Positions 25,416 to 33,693 of a stretch of DNA of 64,000 nucleotides are shown one piece after another. The stretch lies in NCBI GenBank assembly GCA_964480365.1, contig CAYZPM010000001.1:186001-250000 (forward strand). Direction: 5' to 3'. A program made the translations under genes and the position numbers. Numbering within the stretch: the stretch's first letter is position 1; each line of letters opens with the position of its first letter. This DNA comes from CAIQPV01 sp964480365. GTDB taxonomy: Bacteria > Pseudomonadota > Gammaproteobacteria > Burkholderiales > Gallionellaceae. Under the pieces are notes generated by a model. It was not told the DNA's origin, ran no database searches, and worked only from the letters and a program-made list of their open reading frames with translations.

Positions 25416-26738
25416 TTAGAACTTGAAACGCAGACCAACACCATACATAGCATTACTGGAATAAGCTATGATGGGTGCCTTTTTGTCCAACCCTTCGCCA
25501 CTGTATTTCATCAGCATAACCCCTCCATAGGTATCAAAGTATTTGTTAAAGGTGTAATCCGCCAAAATAGAATAGGCATTCGCTATGTAATTCTTGCCCG
25601 CATCTGGGTTGTTAGTGGTGTCTATATTGTAATAACCAACGGCTAAATCAAACGCTGGGGTAAACTTATAATCACCGCCGATCCAGAATGTTCCGAAATC
25701 CTGTTCAGGAGTCGCATTTACTGATGAGTTTGGCAATGTTAAGCCATAATAACTCACGATATTCAGGTTTAGATTGGATGGGGCGGTAATTGTTGAGTGT
25801 TCGTAACCTGCCTTTACAGTGGCATCAGCGTTTATCTGATACTTACCACTGAGCATATAACCCGAGGTATTTTCAATTTGTAAATTGCTATCCGGTGTAA
25901 CAACGTTGGAATATTGTGTTGCCCACGCAACCGTGTTACGGGTTTGCGAAACCGTTCCCTTGAGGCTTAATGGGCCATTGCTATAACCCAGCATCGCTAC
26001 ATAAGCAGAACCCGCCGACTGATCATTCTGAGAGCCGGCGAATTTATATTGCAAACCAAAATCTACGTCACCCACTTTATTTTCGTATTTAATACTGTCA
26101 TCAAGACGGGTATTTTCTGTTGCGCCTAAACCACCTCCAATGCCACCAGAAAAACCAAGTGGAGAAAATAATAGGGAATTTTGAACGGGATCATATTCTG
26201 CTACTTGATCATAGGAGAAGTTAGTTGTACGCCCAACCTCTACCGAGCCGAGTTTGGAATCTGACAAACCAACATAAGCGGCGCGCGAGAACAACTGACC
26301 ATCAATTGCACTGGCTCCATTGGCTGTTTTAAGACCACCATTTACTTTTAGATCATTATAAATTGACTGGCCGTTATTGCTGGTTTGCCCTGAATTAACA
26401 TCAATAGCAGATTCAAATTTGAAGAATGCCTTCACGCCACTGCCCAGATCGGCCTCTCCTTTAACGCCCCAGCGCGACATGGATATCCCACCAGAAAAAA
26501 CACCGTTGAAGCTACCGGATGAACTATTCAAATTATATGGATTGACGGTTGAAGCAAAAATCGGGCTGCCGCCATACGAATGCTCAAGCGAGCCAACGCC
26601 CGCATCCAAAACGCCATATACCTCCACACTTAAGCCGTCCTTGCTATATCCAATATCAGCCTGTGCTAATTGTGACAACGAGGCTAACACTGCTGCAAAG
26701 CCCACCGCTAAAGTTTGCTTCTTTCCAATAAAGTCCAT
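25416..26738 (-). CDS. Outer-membrane porin (type-4), copy 2
   Basis: A 440-residue paralogue of the next gene: signal peptide ending LAQAD, first strand LSVEVYGVLDAGVGS, MSRWGVKGEADLGSGVKAFFKFES, and C-terminal GVGLRFKF. AGGGGA precedes the ATG. Strong similarity in order and spacing of blocks to copy 1 and copy 4 indicates tandem duplication followed by loop divergence. Confidence 0.92.
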   Translation of the reverse strand: MDFIGKKQTLAVGFAAVLASLSQLAQADIGYSKDGLSVEVYGVLDAGVGSLEHSYGGSPIFASTVNPYNLNSSSGSFNGVFSGGISMSRWGVKGEADLGSGVKAFFKFESAIDVNSGQTSNNGQSIYNDLKVNGGLKTANGASAIDGQLFSRAAYVGLSDSKLGSVEVGRTTNFSYDQVAEYDPVQNSLLFSPLGFSGGIGGGLGATENTRLDDSIKYENKVGDVDFGLQYKFAGSQNDQSAGSAYVAMLGYSNGPLSLKGTVSQTRNTVAWATQYSNVVTPDSNLQIENTSGYMLSGKYQINADATVKAGYEHSTITAPSNLNLNIVSYYGLTLPNSSVNATPEQDFGTFWIGGDYKFTPAFDLAVGYYNIDTTNNPDAGKNYIANAYSILADYTFNKYFDTYGGVMLMKYSGEGLDKKAPIIAYSSNAMYGVGLRFKF

Positions 26739-27266
26739 TTTGAATCCCCTTAATTTATGTTGTTTTACGTTGATGTCAGAATTACAACGCGCTCTAACCG
26801 TGGTTCAATTGAAGCTAAAACGACAAAAGCTGTTACCGCCAGTACCGGCTGATGCGCCAAGTTGGAGCAGCCCCGGTCAATTTTCGATGGAAAATACAGC
26901 AATATATCCGTCGTCATATAATTAGCAAATGCCATGCCATAGAATTAAGCGGTGGCCGATTGCTCTGAAAAACAATACGTAATGCATTGCTTTAATGTAA
27001 TAACTTATTTTGTTCTGGAAGTTGCAGAATTCTTCGTTACAGTGCGTTGTATATACTACTACATAGCGATGTATGATATACGACATACCGATATAGGCGT
27101 AACTATCGTATCGCGCTTGATGGATTATTGGATAAAAGTCCCTTCCCCCTTGCAGGGGGAAGGTTAGGATGGGGGTAGAAAAGTGGTAAGGTTAAGATTC
27201 AACCCCCTGATGTAACTACTAGCCATCTAACTAAGCTGCAAAAACGCAGCAAGTGATTGGTTATCC
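26739..27266. other. 528-base AT-rich intergenic region
   Basis: It separates porin copy 2 from the peroxidase gene. No gene is convincing. AT-rich upstream sequence (26880-27110) with several TATA-type stretches may hold the porin promoter and regulatory sites. A CCTTCCCCCTTGCAGGGGGAAGG-type palindrome followed by GGATGGGGGTAG lies at 27139-27178, a member of the family found in lpdA. Confidence 0.5.
27139..27178. repeat. CCTTCCCCC/GGGGGAAGG palindrome
   Basis: CCTTCCCCCTTG pairs with CAGGGGGAAGG around the centre, followed by TTAGGATGGGGGTAG, the same tail as at 43017-43050. Half of the larger family element; the complementary tail is missing here. Confidence 0.75.
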
Positions 27267-28289
27267 CTATGGCAATACGGGCCGTTCGATATGATTGAGC
27301 CTTTCATCCGTCAGGCTTTTGATGAATGAAACGAGATCGGCCTGTTCCTTGGCACTGAGTTTAAGCGGCATGATCAAAGCATCCTGATTCGGATCTTTTG
27401 GATTGCCCCCGTTGTTGTAATGCCCAATGACTTCTTGAAGCGTCGAGAACGCGCCGTCGTGCATAAAAAATGCCAACGAGGCGGAGTTATATAGCGTTGG
27501 TGTCTTGAACTTGCCATTGTCCGCGACATCCTTGGTTACGTCGGCTCTTCCCAAATCCTGCTTAAGCGGCCCCACTTGCGGCGTTCCGATGTTGTGAAAA
27601 CCATTGTCGGTCATCAACGGCGGGGTGTGGCAGGTGGTGCAGAGAGCTTTGCTCCGAAAAACTTCAAAACCCCGTTTCGCTGATGCAGACAGCGCCTTCT
27701 TGTCGCCACTCACATAGCGCTGGAATGGGGAATGGTCGGCGACTAAAGTTCTTTCAAATGCGGCGATTGCCTTGGCAATATTTTCCGGTGTGGCGTCGGC
27801 TCCAAATGCCTTGTTGAACTGCTTCTTATATTCCGGAATGGCATTCAGCCTTGAGACTACCTTGCTGACATCGCCACCCATCTCGCCGGGAGCGGATATC
27901 GGCCCCATATGTCCGGGAAGCGCGCCCGTCTGTTCTTCCAGCGAAGCAGCCCGTCCATCCCAGAATAAAGAAGTGGAATAGGCAGAGTTATCCCATGTTG
28001 GCGCCCAGCGTCCGAGTTCGCCTCCTTGACCAAATGCACGGGGGGTCGGCCCGGCCCCGCCGACGGACGGCGCGTGACAAAGGGCGCAACTCAAGGCATC
28101 ATTTTTGGATAAACGCGTGTCGAAAGCCAACTGGCGTCCCAATGCAATTTTTGCCTCGGACTGCGGGTTATCGCCCGGTACGGGTATGGCGGGAAGTTTC
28201 CAATCGGAAAGGTCTTCCGCATAACTGGTCGAGAAAGTTCCGGCCAGTGCAAGGGCAATAACTGCGACGCTGAATTTCTGGATTTTCAT
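27267..28289 (-). CDS. Dihaem cytochrome c peroxidase (CcpA/MauG family)
   Basis: A 340-residue periplasmic protein with signal peptide ending SYA. Haem-binding motifs are CALCH (68-72) and CTTCH (217-221). The segments LGRQLAFDTRLSKNDALSCALCHAP and NIGTPQVGPLKQDLGR fit bacterial peroxidases, which reduce hydrogen peroxide to water with electrons from c-type cytochromes. MauG-like oxidases share the fold, so substrate is inferred. AGGAG precedes ATG 28289. It may protect against peroxide in microaerobic respiration. Confidence 0.92.
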   Translation of the reverse strand: MKIQKFSVAVIALALAGTFSTSYAEDLSDWKLPAIPVPGDNPQSEAKIALGRQLAFDTRLSKNDALSCALCHAPSVGGAGPTPRAFGQGGELGRWAPTWDNSAYSTSLFWDGRAASLEEQTGALPGHMGPISAPGEMGGDVSKVVSRLNAIPEYKKQFNKAFGADATPENIAKAIAAFERTLVADHSPFQRYVSGDKKALSASAKRGFEVFRSKALCTTCHTPPLMTDNGFHNIGTPQVGPLKQDLGRADVTKDVADNGKFKTPTLYNSASLAFFMHDGAFSTLQEVIGHYNNGGNPKDPNQDALIMPLKLSAKEQADLVSFIKSLTDERLNHIERPVLP

Positions 28290-28355
28290 GGGATGGCTCC
28301 TTTTGTTGTTGAAGGGATTCATGGCGGGTGCTCTCGAAAATTTGTTCTTGGTTTG

Positions 28356-28384
28356 ATCGTTCCCACGCAGAGCGTGGGAACGAT
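28356..28384. repeat. Perfect 13-bp hairpin beside the higA stop
   Basis: ATCGTTCCCACGC at 28356-28368 is the exact complement of 28372-28384 with a three-base loop. It ends seven bases from the higA-like stop codon. The GTTCCCACGC...GCGTGGGAAC word is, from memory, a small repeat widespread in proteobacteria. It could end transcription from either side. Confidence 0.75.
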
Positions 28385-28391
28385 ATGAAAA

Positions 28392-28673
28392 TTACGCTGC
28401 TTTTCTCAAGTTCATTTCAACCTGGATTTCTGCCGCTGCAAGCATGTTGAGCAGCATATCAATGGAAAAAACATCCACCTTGCCACGCATTAAATCAGAA
28501 ATGCGGGGCTGGGTGACACCAAGTGTTTTTGCGGCTTCCGCTTGCGTCAACCCACTGTCTCGGATATGCCCGGCAATCGCACGCATCAATTCGGCGCGTG
28601 CTTTCATGTTGGCCGCTTCACCGGGCGTATTTTCAATGGCATCCCATACACTTTTGAATCGTTGCTTGCTCAT
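28392..28673 (-). CDS. XRE-family antitoxin (HigA-like)
   Basis: A 93-residue helix-turn-helix protein. The HTH is GLTQAEAAKTLGVTQPRISDLMRG (about 40-64, described here in parts: GLTQAEAAKTLGV and TQPRISDLMRG). It follows a RelE-like gene with a four-base ATGA overlap, so the toxin is first and the antitoxin second, the higBA order. It probably represses the pair by binding the palindrome at 29016-29035. Confidence 0.9.
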   Translation of the reverse strand: MSKQRFKSVWDAIENTPGEAANMKARAELMRAIAGHIRDSGLTQAEAAKTLGVTQPRISDLMRGKVDVFSIDMLLNMLAAAEIQVEMNLRKAA

Positions 28674-29008
28674 TTCACACCTCGCATAAGTTCGTTAAAT
28701 CGTTTGCTTGCAAGAGCTATATCCTGCGCAGAAGTTTTTGGCGTTTTTTTCTGGAAGCAGTGGAGCACATAAACCGCATCTTTCAGCTTGGTGAGATAGA
28801 TTATCCGAAATGCGCCCGCCTCATCCTGCACCCTGATTTCCTGCACGCCTGCCCCGATAGTCTTCATCGGCTTCCAGTCATCCGGATCTTCGCCGTGCTG
28901 CACTTTATCAATCTGATACCCGGCTTCACGGCGCGCAGAAGGTGGAAAATCGCGCAGATCGTCCAGCGCGCTGCCAAGGAAATCAACAGGTTTAGAATGT
29001 GCATGCAT
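28670..29008 (-). CDS. RelE/HigB-like toxin (phage-derived Gp49-like family)
   Basis: About 112 residues from ATG 29008 (MHAHSKPVDFLGSALDDL). The blocks LRDFPPSARREAGYQIDKVQ, PMKTIGAGVQEIRV, FRIIYLTKLKDAVYVLHCFQKKT match Gp49-like toxins, which cut mRNA at the ribosome. Longer in-frame starts (29023, 29074) lie in or upstream of the promoter, and a TATAAT at 29020-29015 puts the RNA start at or next to 29008, so the mRNA may be leaderless. Confidence 0.87.
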   Translation of the reverse strand: MHAHSKPVDFLGSALDDLRDFPPSARREAGYQIDKVQHGEDPDDWKPMKTIGAGVQEIRVQDEAGAFRIIYLTKLKDAVYVLHCFQKKTPKTSAQDIALASKRFNELMRGVK

Positions 29009-29014
29009 GTGTTG

Positions 29015-29035
29015 ATTATACATAATTTTGTATAA
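29015..29035 (-). promoter_or_regulatory. Promoter and operator of the HigBA-like pair
   Basis: On the minus strand TTATAC...GTATAA forms a palindrome (29035-29016) with an eight-base spacer, overlapping a perfect TATAAT -10 box at 29020-29015. The -35 is poor. An operator over the -10 box is the usual plan for autoregulated toxin-antitoxin operons. Confidence 0.6.
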
Positions 29036-29086
29036 CAAAAGGCGGTGGCGTTTCATCGCCGTCTGCACAATCAATAAAACCGGGCG

Positions 29087-29114
29087 AAAAAACGGGCACC
29101 CTAAGGTGCCCGTT
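29087..29114 (-). terminator. Rho-independent terminator of porin copy 3
   Basis: A perfect ten-pair stem, AACGGGCACC at 29091-29100 and GGTGCCCGTT at 29105-29114, with a four-base loop; on the minus strand it runs into TTTTTT. It lies 41 bases past the porin stop. Confidence 0.9.
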
Positions 29115-29154
29115 TAAGCTTCTTCTTGTTTTACGCCCTTGCGGACGCGAACAA

Positions 29155-30351
29155 TTAGAATGCGTGCTTCATGCCCAACGAGAAGACCGAAGGATCAGCA
29201 CCTATGCCGCCATTTGAGCTGATATTGCTGGTAGCATCAGCGTTACCCAGAGCGTAACCAGCATTAGTATCGTTGGTCAGCTTGGAGTACAGGGCGTACA
29301 CCGTGGTGTGCTTGCTCAGGTTATGGTCATAGCCGATGGAGAACTGCTTGGCACCGGAGTTGGCCTGCGCTGCAACATTGCCAGCAGATGTGTACGCAGC
29401 CTTGATAGCGTCGTTGGGAGTAACGTTGAACTTGCCTGACAGGTACCAGGATGCACGATCCAGAACATTTCCACCATCGATACCAGCAAATCCAACCTCA
29501 GAAGTAGAAGCGGCTTCTTTTTCATAAACTAGATTCACTGCGAACTGATCCACTGTATAGCCGCCGCCGACTTTCCAATCTGTTGCTGTGTCGTTTGCTG
29601 CCAAACCGAGTAAGCCGCCCAGAGTACCGTTTCCTGCTGAACCAATGGTAATTTTCTGGTAACCAAAGTCCGCATTCCATGGGCCGTTACCGTACAAGGC
29701 AGCCAGCGACCAAGCACTACCTTTGGTGCCGTTGGATTGAGGAATTTCGGCGCCGGAAATGGTGGCTATAGCCAAGGTCAGTCCGCTGAATGCCGGGGCA
29801 ATGTAGGCCACCACGTTGTTCAGGCGGAGGTCGCCGGTAGTAACAGCGGCACCGAGATTCGGCTGAAAGTTTGTGCCCATAATGCTGCGGTTGTCAGCGA
29901 TGGTATCAGCGAACACATCCGCGCCACGGGTTGCCATCTTGTAAGGGGTGTCATGAATACCCATAATCAAGGTACCGATGGTGCCGCTGCTCAGGCCGGC
30001 AAAGGTGTCGCGAGCGGTGAAATTGGTTGTGCCGTTGGTAGGACCAGCTCCAGCATTAGTATTATTAATACCACCGCTTGAAGCGAAGTTGATTTGTTCT
30101 TCGATTTGCCAAATGGCGGCCAAGCCGTCACCCAGATCTTCCGAACCCTTGAAACCGAGGCGTGAGGCATTGCTTGCCACGGCGTTAGCGCTGGCGCTAG
30201 CGGGACTCAACGGAACCGCAGTGTTTTGTCCGCCATTGCTGACGGCGTCAAAAGAAACGTTAGCTGAACCGTAGATGGTTGTACCGTCAGCCATTGCAGA
30301 CTGGGCTGTGAATGCACCAATAACTGCCAAAGCGATTAGACTTTTTTTCAT
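29155..30351 (-). CDS. Outer-membrane porin (type-4), copy 3
   Basis: A 398-residue porin with signal peptide MKKSLIALAVIGAFTAQSAMA. The strands TTIYGSANVSFDAV, SRLGFKGSEDLGDGLAAIWQ and RDTFAGLSSGTIGTLIMG, and the closing LGMKHAF, are typical of OmpC-like betaproteobacterial porins. It differs from copies 1, 2 and 4, which start with a VYGILD strand, so it is from an older branch. AGGAG precedes ATG 30351. Higher GC than its neighbours. Confidence 0.93.
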   Translation of the reverse strand: MKKSLIALAVIGAFTAQSAMADGTTIYGSANVSFDAVSNGGQNTAVPLSPASASANAVASNASRLGFKGSEDLGDGLAAIWQIEEQINFASSGGINNTNAGAGPTNGTTNFTARDTFAGLSSGTIGTLIMGIHDTPYKMATRGADVFADTIADNRSIMGTNFQPNLGAAVTTGDLRLNNVVAYIAPAFSGLTLAIATISGAEIPQSNGTKGSAWSLAALYGNGPWNADFGYQKITIGSAGNGTLGGLLGLAANDTATDWKVGGGYTVDQFAVNLVYEKEAASTSEVGFAGIDGGNVLDRASWYLSGKFNVTPNDAIKAAYTSAGNVAAQANSGAKQFSIGYDHNLSKHTTVYALYSKLTNDTNAGYALGNADATSNISSNGGIGADPSVFSLGMKHAF

Positions 30352-30757
30352 GCAGATTCTCCTTGAATTATAATCGGGACTACCCAGAAACCCTCTCAAG
30401 CCACATGTGCATTGCGAGAAGTCAGGGCGCATTATGGCAGCGGGGTTATTTTGAATGCAAGGCGGGTGTGGTATTTTTGCAACAATGCCGATTATTATGA
30501 GTTCCTGGCTAAACTTCGAAAGGCGAAGCTGCGCGATTGCGCAAGCGCAGTTTTTCGTCGCCGATGTGGAAAAATAATTGTTGCGAAAAAGATACACTTA
30601 TATTAATTTTTTATTACAACCCGTGTTGTATGCCTTTTTTATGGGATATTTGCATCAAGTTCCCCAATGGGGAATTTTTGCTTTGTCTGGACATTGGTCG
30701 GCTTGTGCCGGTTGAGGTCAGGAAATTATTTATTTAAAACTATAGGGGAATTCACAA
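30352..30757. other. 406-base divergent region between porins 3 and 4
   Basis: Probably holds both porin promoters. ACAAC...GTTGT at about 30615-30628 is a short palindrome upstream of porin 4 that could be a regulator site; AT-rich sequence with TATATTAATT at 30599-30608 could be a -10 region. The untranslated leader of porin 4 would be long (over 100 bases). No gene seen. Confidence 0.4.
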
Positions 30758-32125
30758 ATGAAATTGAAAAAATCGCTTTTGGCTCTAGCAGTATTGGGCG
30801 CATTTGCCGGTACAGCCTATGCTGATGAAGGTTTGTTTCACATGACTAACGGTAACACCACTTTAGATTTGTACGGCATATTGGACGCTGCTGAAGTGAC
30901 ACAGAATCATGGTTACTCTTTTAACAGCGCATTTCCTAACAACTCGTATTCCTATAACAAGGTATACGCTAACGCACCTTCGCAAACTGGCGCCGTTAAC
31001 GCCGGCTTGTCCGATTCTCGTTTGGGCCTTAAAGGTTCAACAGGCTTGCCTGGCGACATGAAAGCCATATTTGATTTGGAATCCGGTTTTGATATTACGA
31101 CCTTGCAACTAAACAATGCGGCACAAACTCTGGCGAATAATCCGGGCCGAAATAATACACTCAACGGCCCAAAATATCCGGTCTCTGTAAATGCGGACTC
31201 GTCTTTGAACGGACAAATATTTGCCCGCGCTGAATGGGCTGGAGTGGAGGCAAGCTGGGGAAGATTGACTTATGGTACGCAAAACAATCCGGCAAAAGAT
31301 GCGCTTATTGCGTACGATCCGGTCAAATCTGACACTTTTTCACCATTGGGTGAAAGCGGTACAGTAGGTGGCGGTCTTGGCTCTTCCGAAGAATCGCGTA
31401 TGCACCACAGTATTAAGTACACAACCAAGTTTGGCAACGGATTTGATGCGAGCGTTGCCTACCAGTTTGGTAACGACTGGAGCACTACCTATGGCGACAC
31501 AGTTGCCGCTAGAGTGGGTTATGAAGTGGGTAATTTGGGATTGACAGCCGCTTACAGCCGATCCAAAGATGCGATTGTGGCGGGAACTGGTGCGAACCTC
31601 AACCAAATTTCAATCAGTCTTTATGATATTGATGGTTATTTACTCGCCGCCAAGTACAAGGCAACTAACGAATTGCACTTGTCGGGTGGTTATGAGCACT
31701 TTGTACGGAAAAATCCTGGCGATGCGGCTTCGGTCCAACAAATTGGATCAATTTGGAACATAGCGGTGTCATCCACAGCGGCGGGTTTTGGTGCTCTAGC
31801 AGCTAACTCAGGTGCGTCACAAACTTATAACATCTACTTCGCAGGCGGCGATTATGACTTTACGCCCCAGTTAAATCTGGCTGCGGGTTATTACAATACC
31901 AGCGTAGGTGCAAACACTTCCACTACTGGTACTAACACTGACTATACCGTCGGCACGTTCTCATCTGTCTTAGACTATAAGTATACTAAGGCTCTTGATT
32001 TCTATGCAGCGGTATCTGCCAATAATTTTGGTGGCGGTGTTTTCTCGTCAGTGGCGGCAAATCCAGCAAAAGCTTTAGCTACCAATGAAACAGTCTACGG
32101 TGTCGGTGCTCGTTTCAAGTTTTAA
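30758..32125 (+). CDS. Outer-membrane porin (type-4), copy 4
   Basis: A 455-residue porin with signal peptide ending AYADEG, first strand LDLYGILDAAEVTQ, DSRLGLKGSTGLPGDMKAIF, FARAEWAGVEASWGRLTYG, and C-terminal GVGARFKF. It is the only porin of the four on the plus strand and is transcribed away from copy 3. AGGGGA lies nine bases before the ATG, and a strong terminator follows. Confidence 0.93.
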   Translation: MKLKKSLLALAVLGAFAGTAYADEGLFHMTNGNTTLDLYGILDAAEVTQNHGYSFNSAFPNNSYSYNKVYANAPSQTGAVNAGLSDSRLGLKGSTGLPGDMKAIFDLESGFDITTLQLNNAAQTLANNPGRNNTLNGPKYPVSVNADSSLNGQIFARAEWAGVEASWGRLTYGTQNNPAKDALIAYDPVKSDTFSPLGESGTVGGGLGSSEESRMHHSIKYTTKFGNGFDASVAYQFGNDWSTTYGDTVAARVGYEVGNLGLTAAYSRSKDAIVAGTGANLNQISISLYDIDGYLLAAKYKATNELHLSGGYEHFVRKNPGDAASVQQIGSIWNIAVSSTAAGFGALAANSGASQTYNIYFAGGDYDFTPQLNLAAGYYNTSVGANTSTTGTNTDYTVGTFSSVLDYKYTKALDFYAAVSANNFGGGVFSSVAANPAKALATNETVYGVGARFKF

Positions 32126-32159
32126 TCTCACGCTGGCCTAGCCAGTTAGTGTTGAAACA

Positions 32160-32194
32160 AAAACCCCACTGTGGAAACACAGTGGGGTTTTTTA
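32160..32194 (+). terminator. Rho-independent terminator of porin copy 4
   Basis: AAACCCCACTGTG at 32161-32173 pairs perfectly with CACAGTGGGGTTT at 32178-32190 around a GAAA tetraloop and runs into T residues. Its symmetry could also stop the convergent efflux operon. Confidence 0.93.
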
Positions 32195-32229
32195 CGCGCC
32201 TCTAACCACGCAGAACCAAAACACACTTG

Positions 32230-33693
32230 TCATTGAGACGATATTTGTGTTGAACTCCATCCGCCGCCAAGTGCGCGAATGAGATCCACGCTGGTTCGCA
32301 GTTGCTGGGTATGCAAATCCAGTGCGCTACGTTGAGCCGACAAGGCCTCAGTCTGTGCTGTTACCACTTCAAGATAGTTGACCGCCCCTTCACGATAGCG
32401 ATTAAAAGCGAGGGTCAGTGTTTTAGTCGCCGATTTGACTGCGGCATCCTGCTCCAGTTCTTCTTCACGACTATATTTCAAGTGTGAGAGATCGTCTTCG
32501 ACTTGCTGAAAAGCGGCCAGCACCGTGGCGCGATATTCCGCACCCGCCTGCTCCAGCGCCGCACGCGCCTGTGCAACCTTGGCGTCACGCAGTCCTCCAT
32601 CGAAGAGATTGAAAATAACGCCGGGTCCAAGGCTCCAGAAACTGTTGGGGGCTGTCAACAAATCACCCATCCCGGAGTAATTCTTTCCGGGAGAATAGTT
32701 GCCGGGTTGACCGGTGTCTTGATTTCCGTAAGCAGCGCTAATCGTAAAATCAGGGTAATAAGCAGCACGGGCGACGCCGATTGTCGAGTTTGCTGCCGCA
32801 GTTCGGCGCTCTGCCGCCGCAATATCAGGTCTGCGTTGCAGTAATGTCGACGGCAGTCCGGTTGGAATTTCAGGAACGGTCAAATATCTCTCGGCAACAG
32901 GTAGGGAAAAACTCATCGCAGGCTGACCGATGAGGCTGGCAATGGCATGTTCATATAGCGCCCGCTGCGAAGCAATATTTGCGGCTTGCGCCCGAACCGT
33001 ACTGAGTTGTGTTTCCGCACGCGAAACATCCAACCCCGAGGCGATCCCCCCGGCATGGCGATTTTGCGTAAGTGCCAAGGCGCGGGTATAAGCATTCACG
33101 GTATCGTCAAGCAATTTTGCCTGTGCTTCGACCCCGCGCAATCTTATATAATTGTCGGCCAATTGCGCATGCAGGCTGAGGCGAACGCTTTCAACGTCGG
33201 CGGCACTGGCCTGTGCCGAAGCCAGACCCGCAGCAACCAGATTGCGTACTCGCCCCCATACATCTAAAGTGTAACTTGCGTTGATTCCAACGGTAGCGGC
33301 ATCGTAGTCATTCGGTAGATTCGAGCCCCGCAGAACGCGATTGTCTGACTCCCTGTTACGGTTAAGCGATGCACTCCCATCCACCGATGGAAAAAGCTCC
33401 GAACGCAATTGGCCGGTAAAGGCGGTTGCCTGATCGTAATGCGCCAATGCCGCAGCCAGGTTCGGGTTTCCTTGGTCTATCTTGGATTCAAGCTCATCAA
33501 GAGTCGGGTCGCCATATATCTTCCACCAATTGCCATGAGGCAAATCATCTGATGGCTTGGCAGGTTGCCACGGAATGTCTTTCCATGTGTCGACCTGAGT
33601 GTTAACGGTTGGCGGGTGATAAACAGGCGCTAACGAGCAGCCCATCAGTAACGTCACACACAGCATAGACGATGCGAGCCGAAAAGTGCTCAT
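32230..33693 (-). CDS. RND efflux outer-membrane lipoprotein (NodT/OprM family)
   Basis: A 487-residue TolC-like channel with lipobox LLMGC (lipidated Cys19). Two outer-membrane efflux protein domains are seen; ERRTAAANSTIGVARAAYYPDFTI and RYREGAVNYLEVVTAQTEAL are diagnostic. It forms the exit duct of the pump encoded upstream. Its ATG overlaps the adaptor stop by four bases, so the three pump genes are one operon. Confidence 0.95.
   Translation of the reverse strand: MSTFRLASSMLCVTLLMGCSLAPVYHPPTVNTQVDTWKDIPWQPAKPSDDLPHGNWWKIYGDPTLDELESKIDQGNPNLAAALAHYDQATAFTGQLRSELFPSVDGSASLNRNRESDNRVLRGSNLPNDYDAATVGINASYTLDVWGRVRNLVAAGLASAQASAADVESVRLSLHAQLADNYIRLRGVEAQAKLLDDTVNAYTRALALTQNRHAGGIASGLDVSRAETQLSTVRAQAANIASQRALYEHAIASLIGQPAMSFSLPVAERYLTVPEIPTGLPSTLLQRRPDIAAAERRTAAANSTIGVARAAYYPDFTISAAYGNQDTGQPGNYSPGKNYSGMGDLLTAPNSFWSLGPGVIFNLFDGGLRDAKVAQARAALEQAGAEYRATVLAAFQQVEDDLSHLKYSREEELEQDAAVKSATKTLTLAFNRYREGAVNYLEVVTAQTEALSAQRSALDLHTQQLRTSVDLIRALGGGWSSTQISSQ

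Noticed and set aside
26952..27167. A 71-codon plus-strand frame before the peroxidase 3' end
   Set aside because: It runs into a palindromic repeat, has no ribosome site and no family resemblance.
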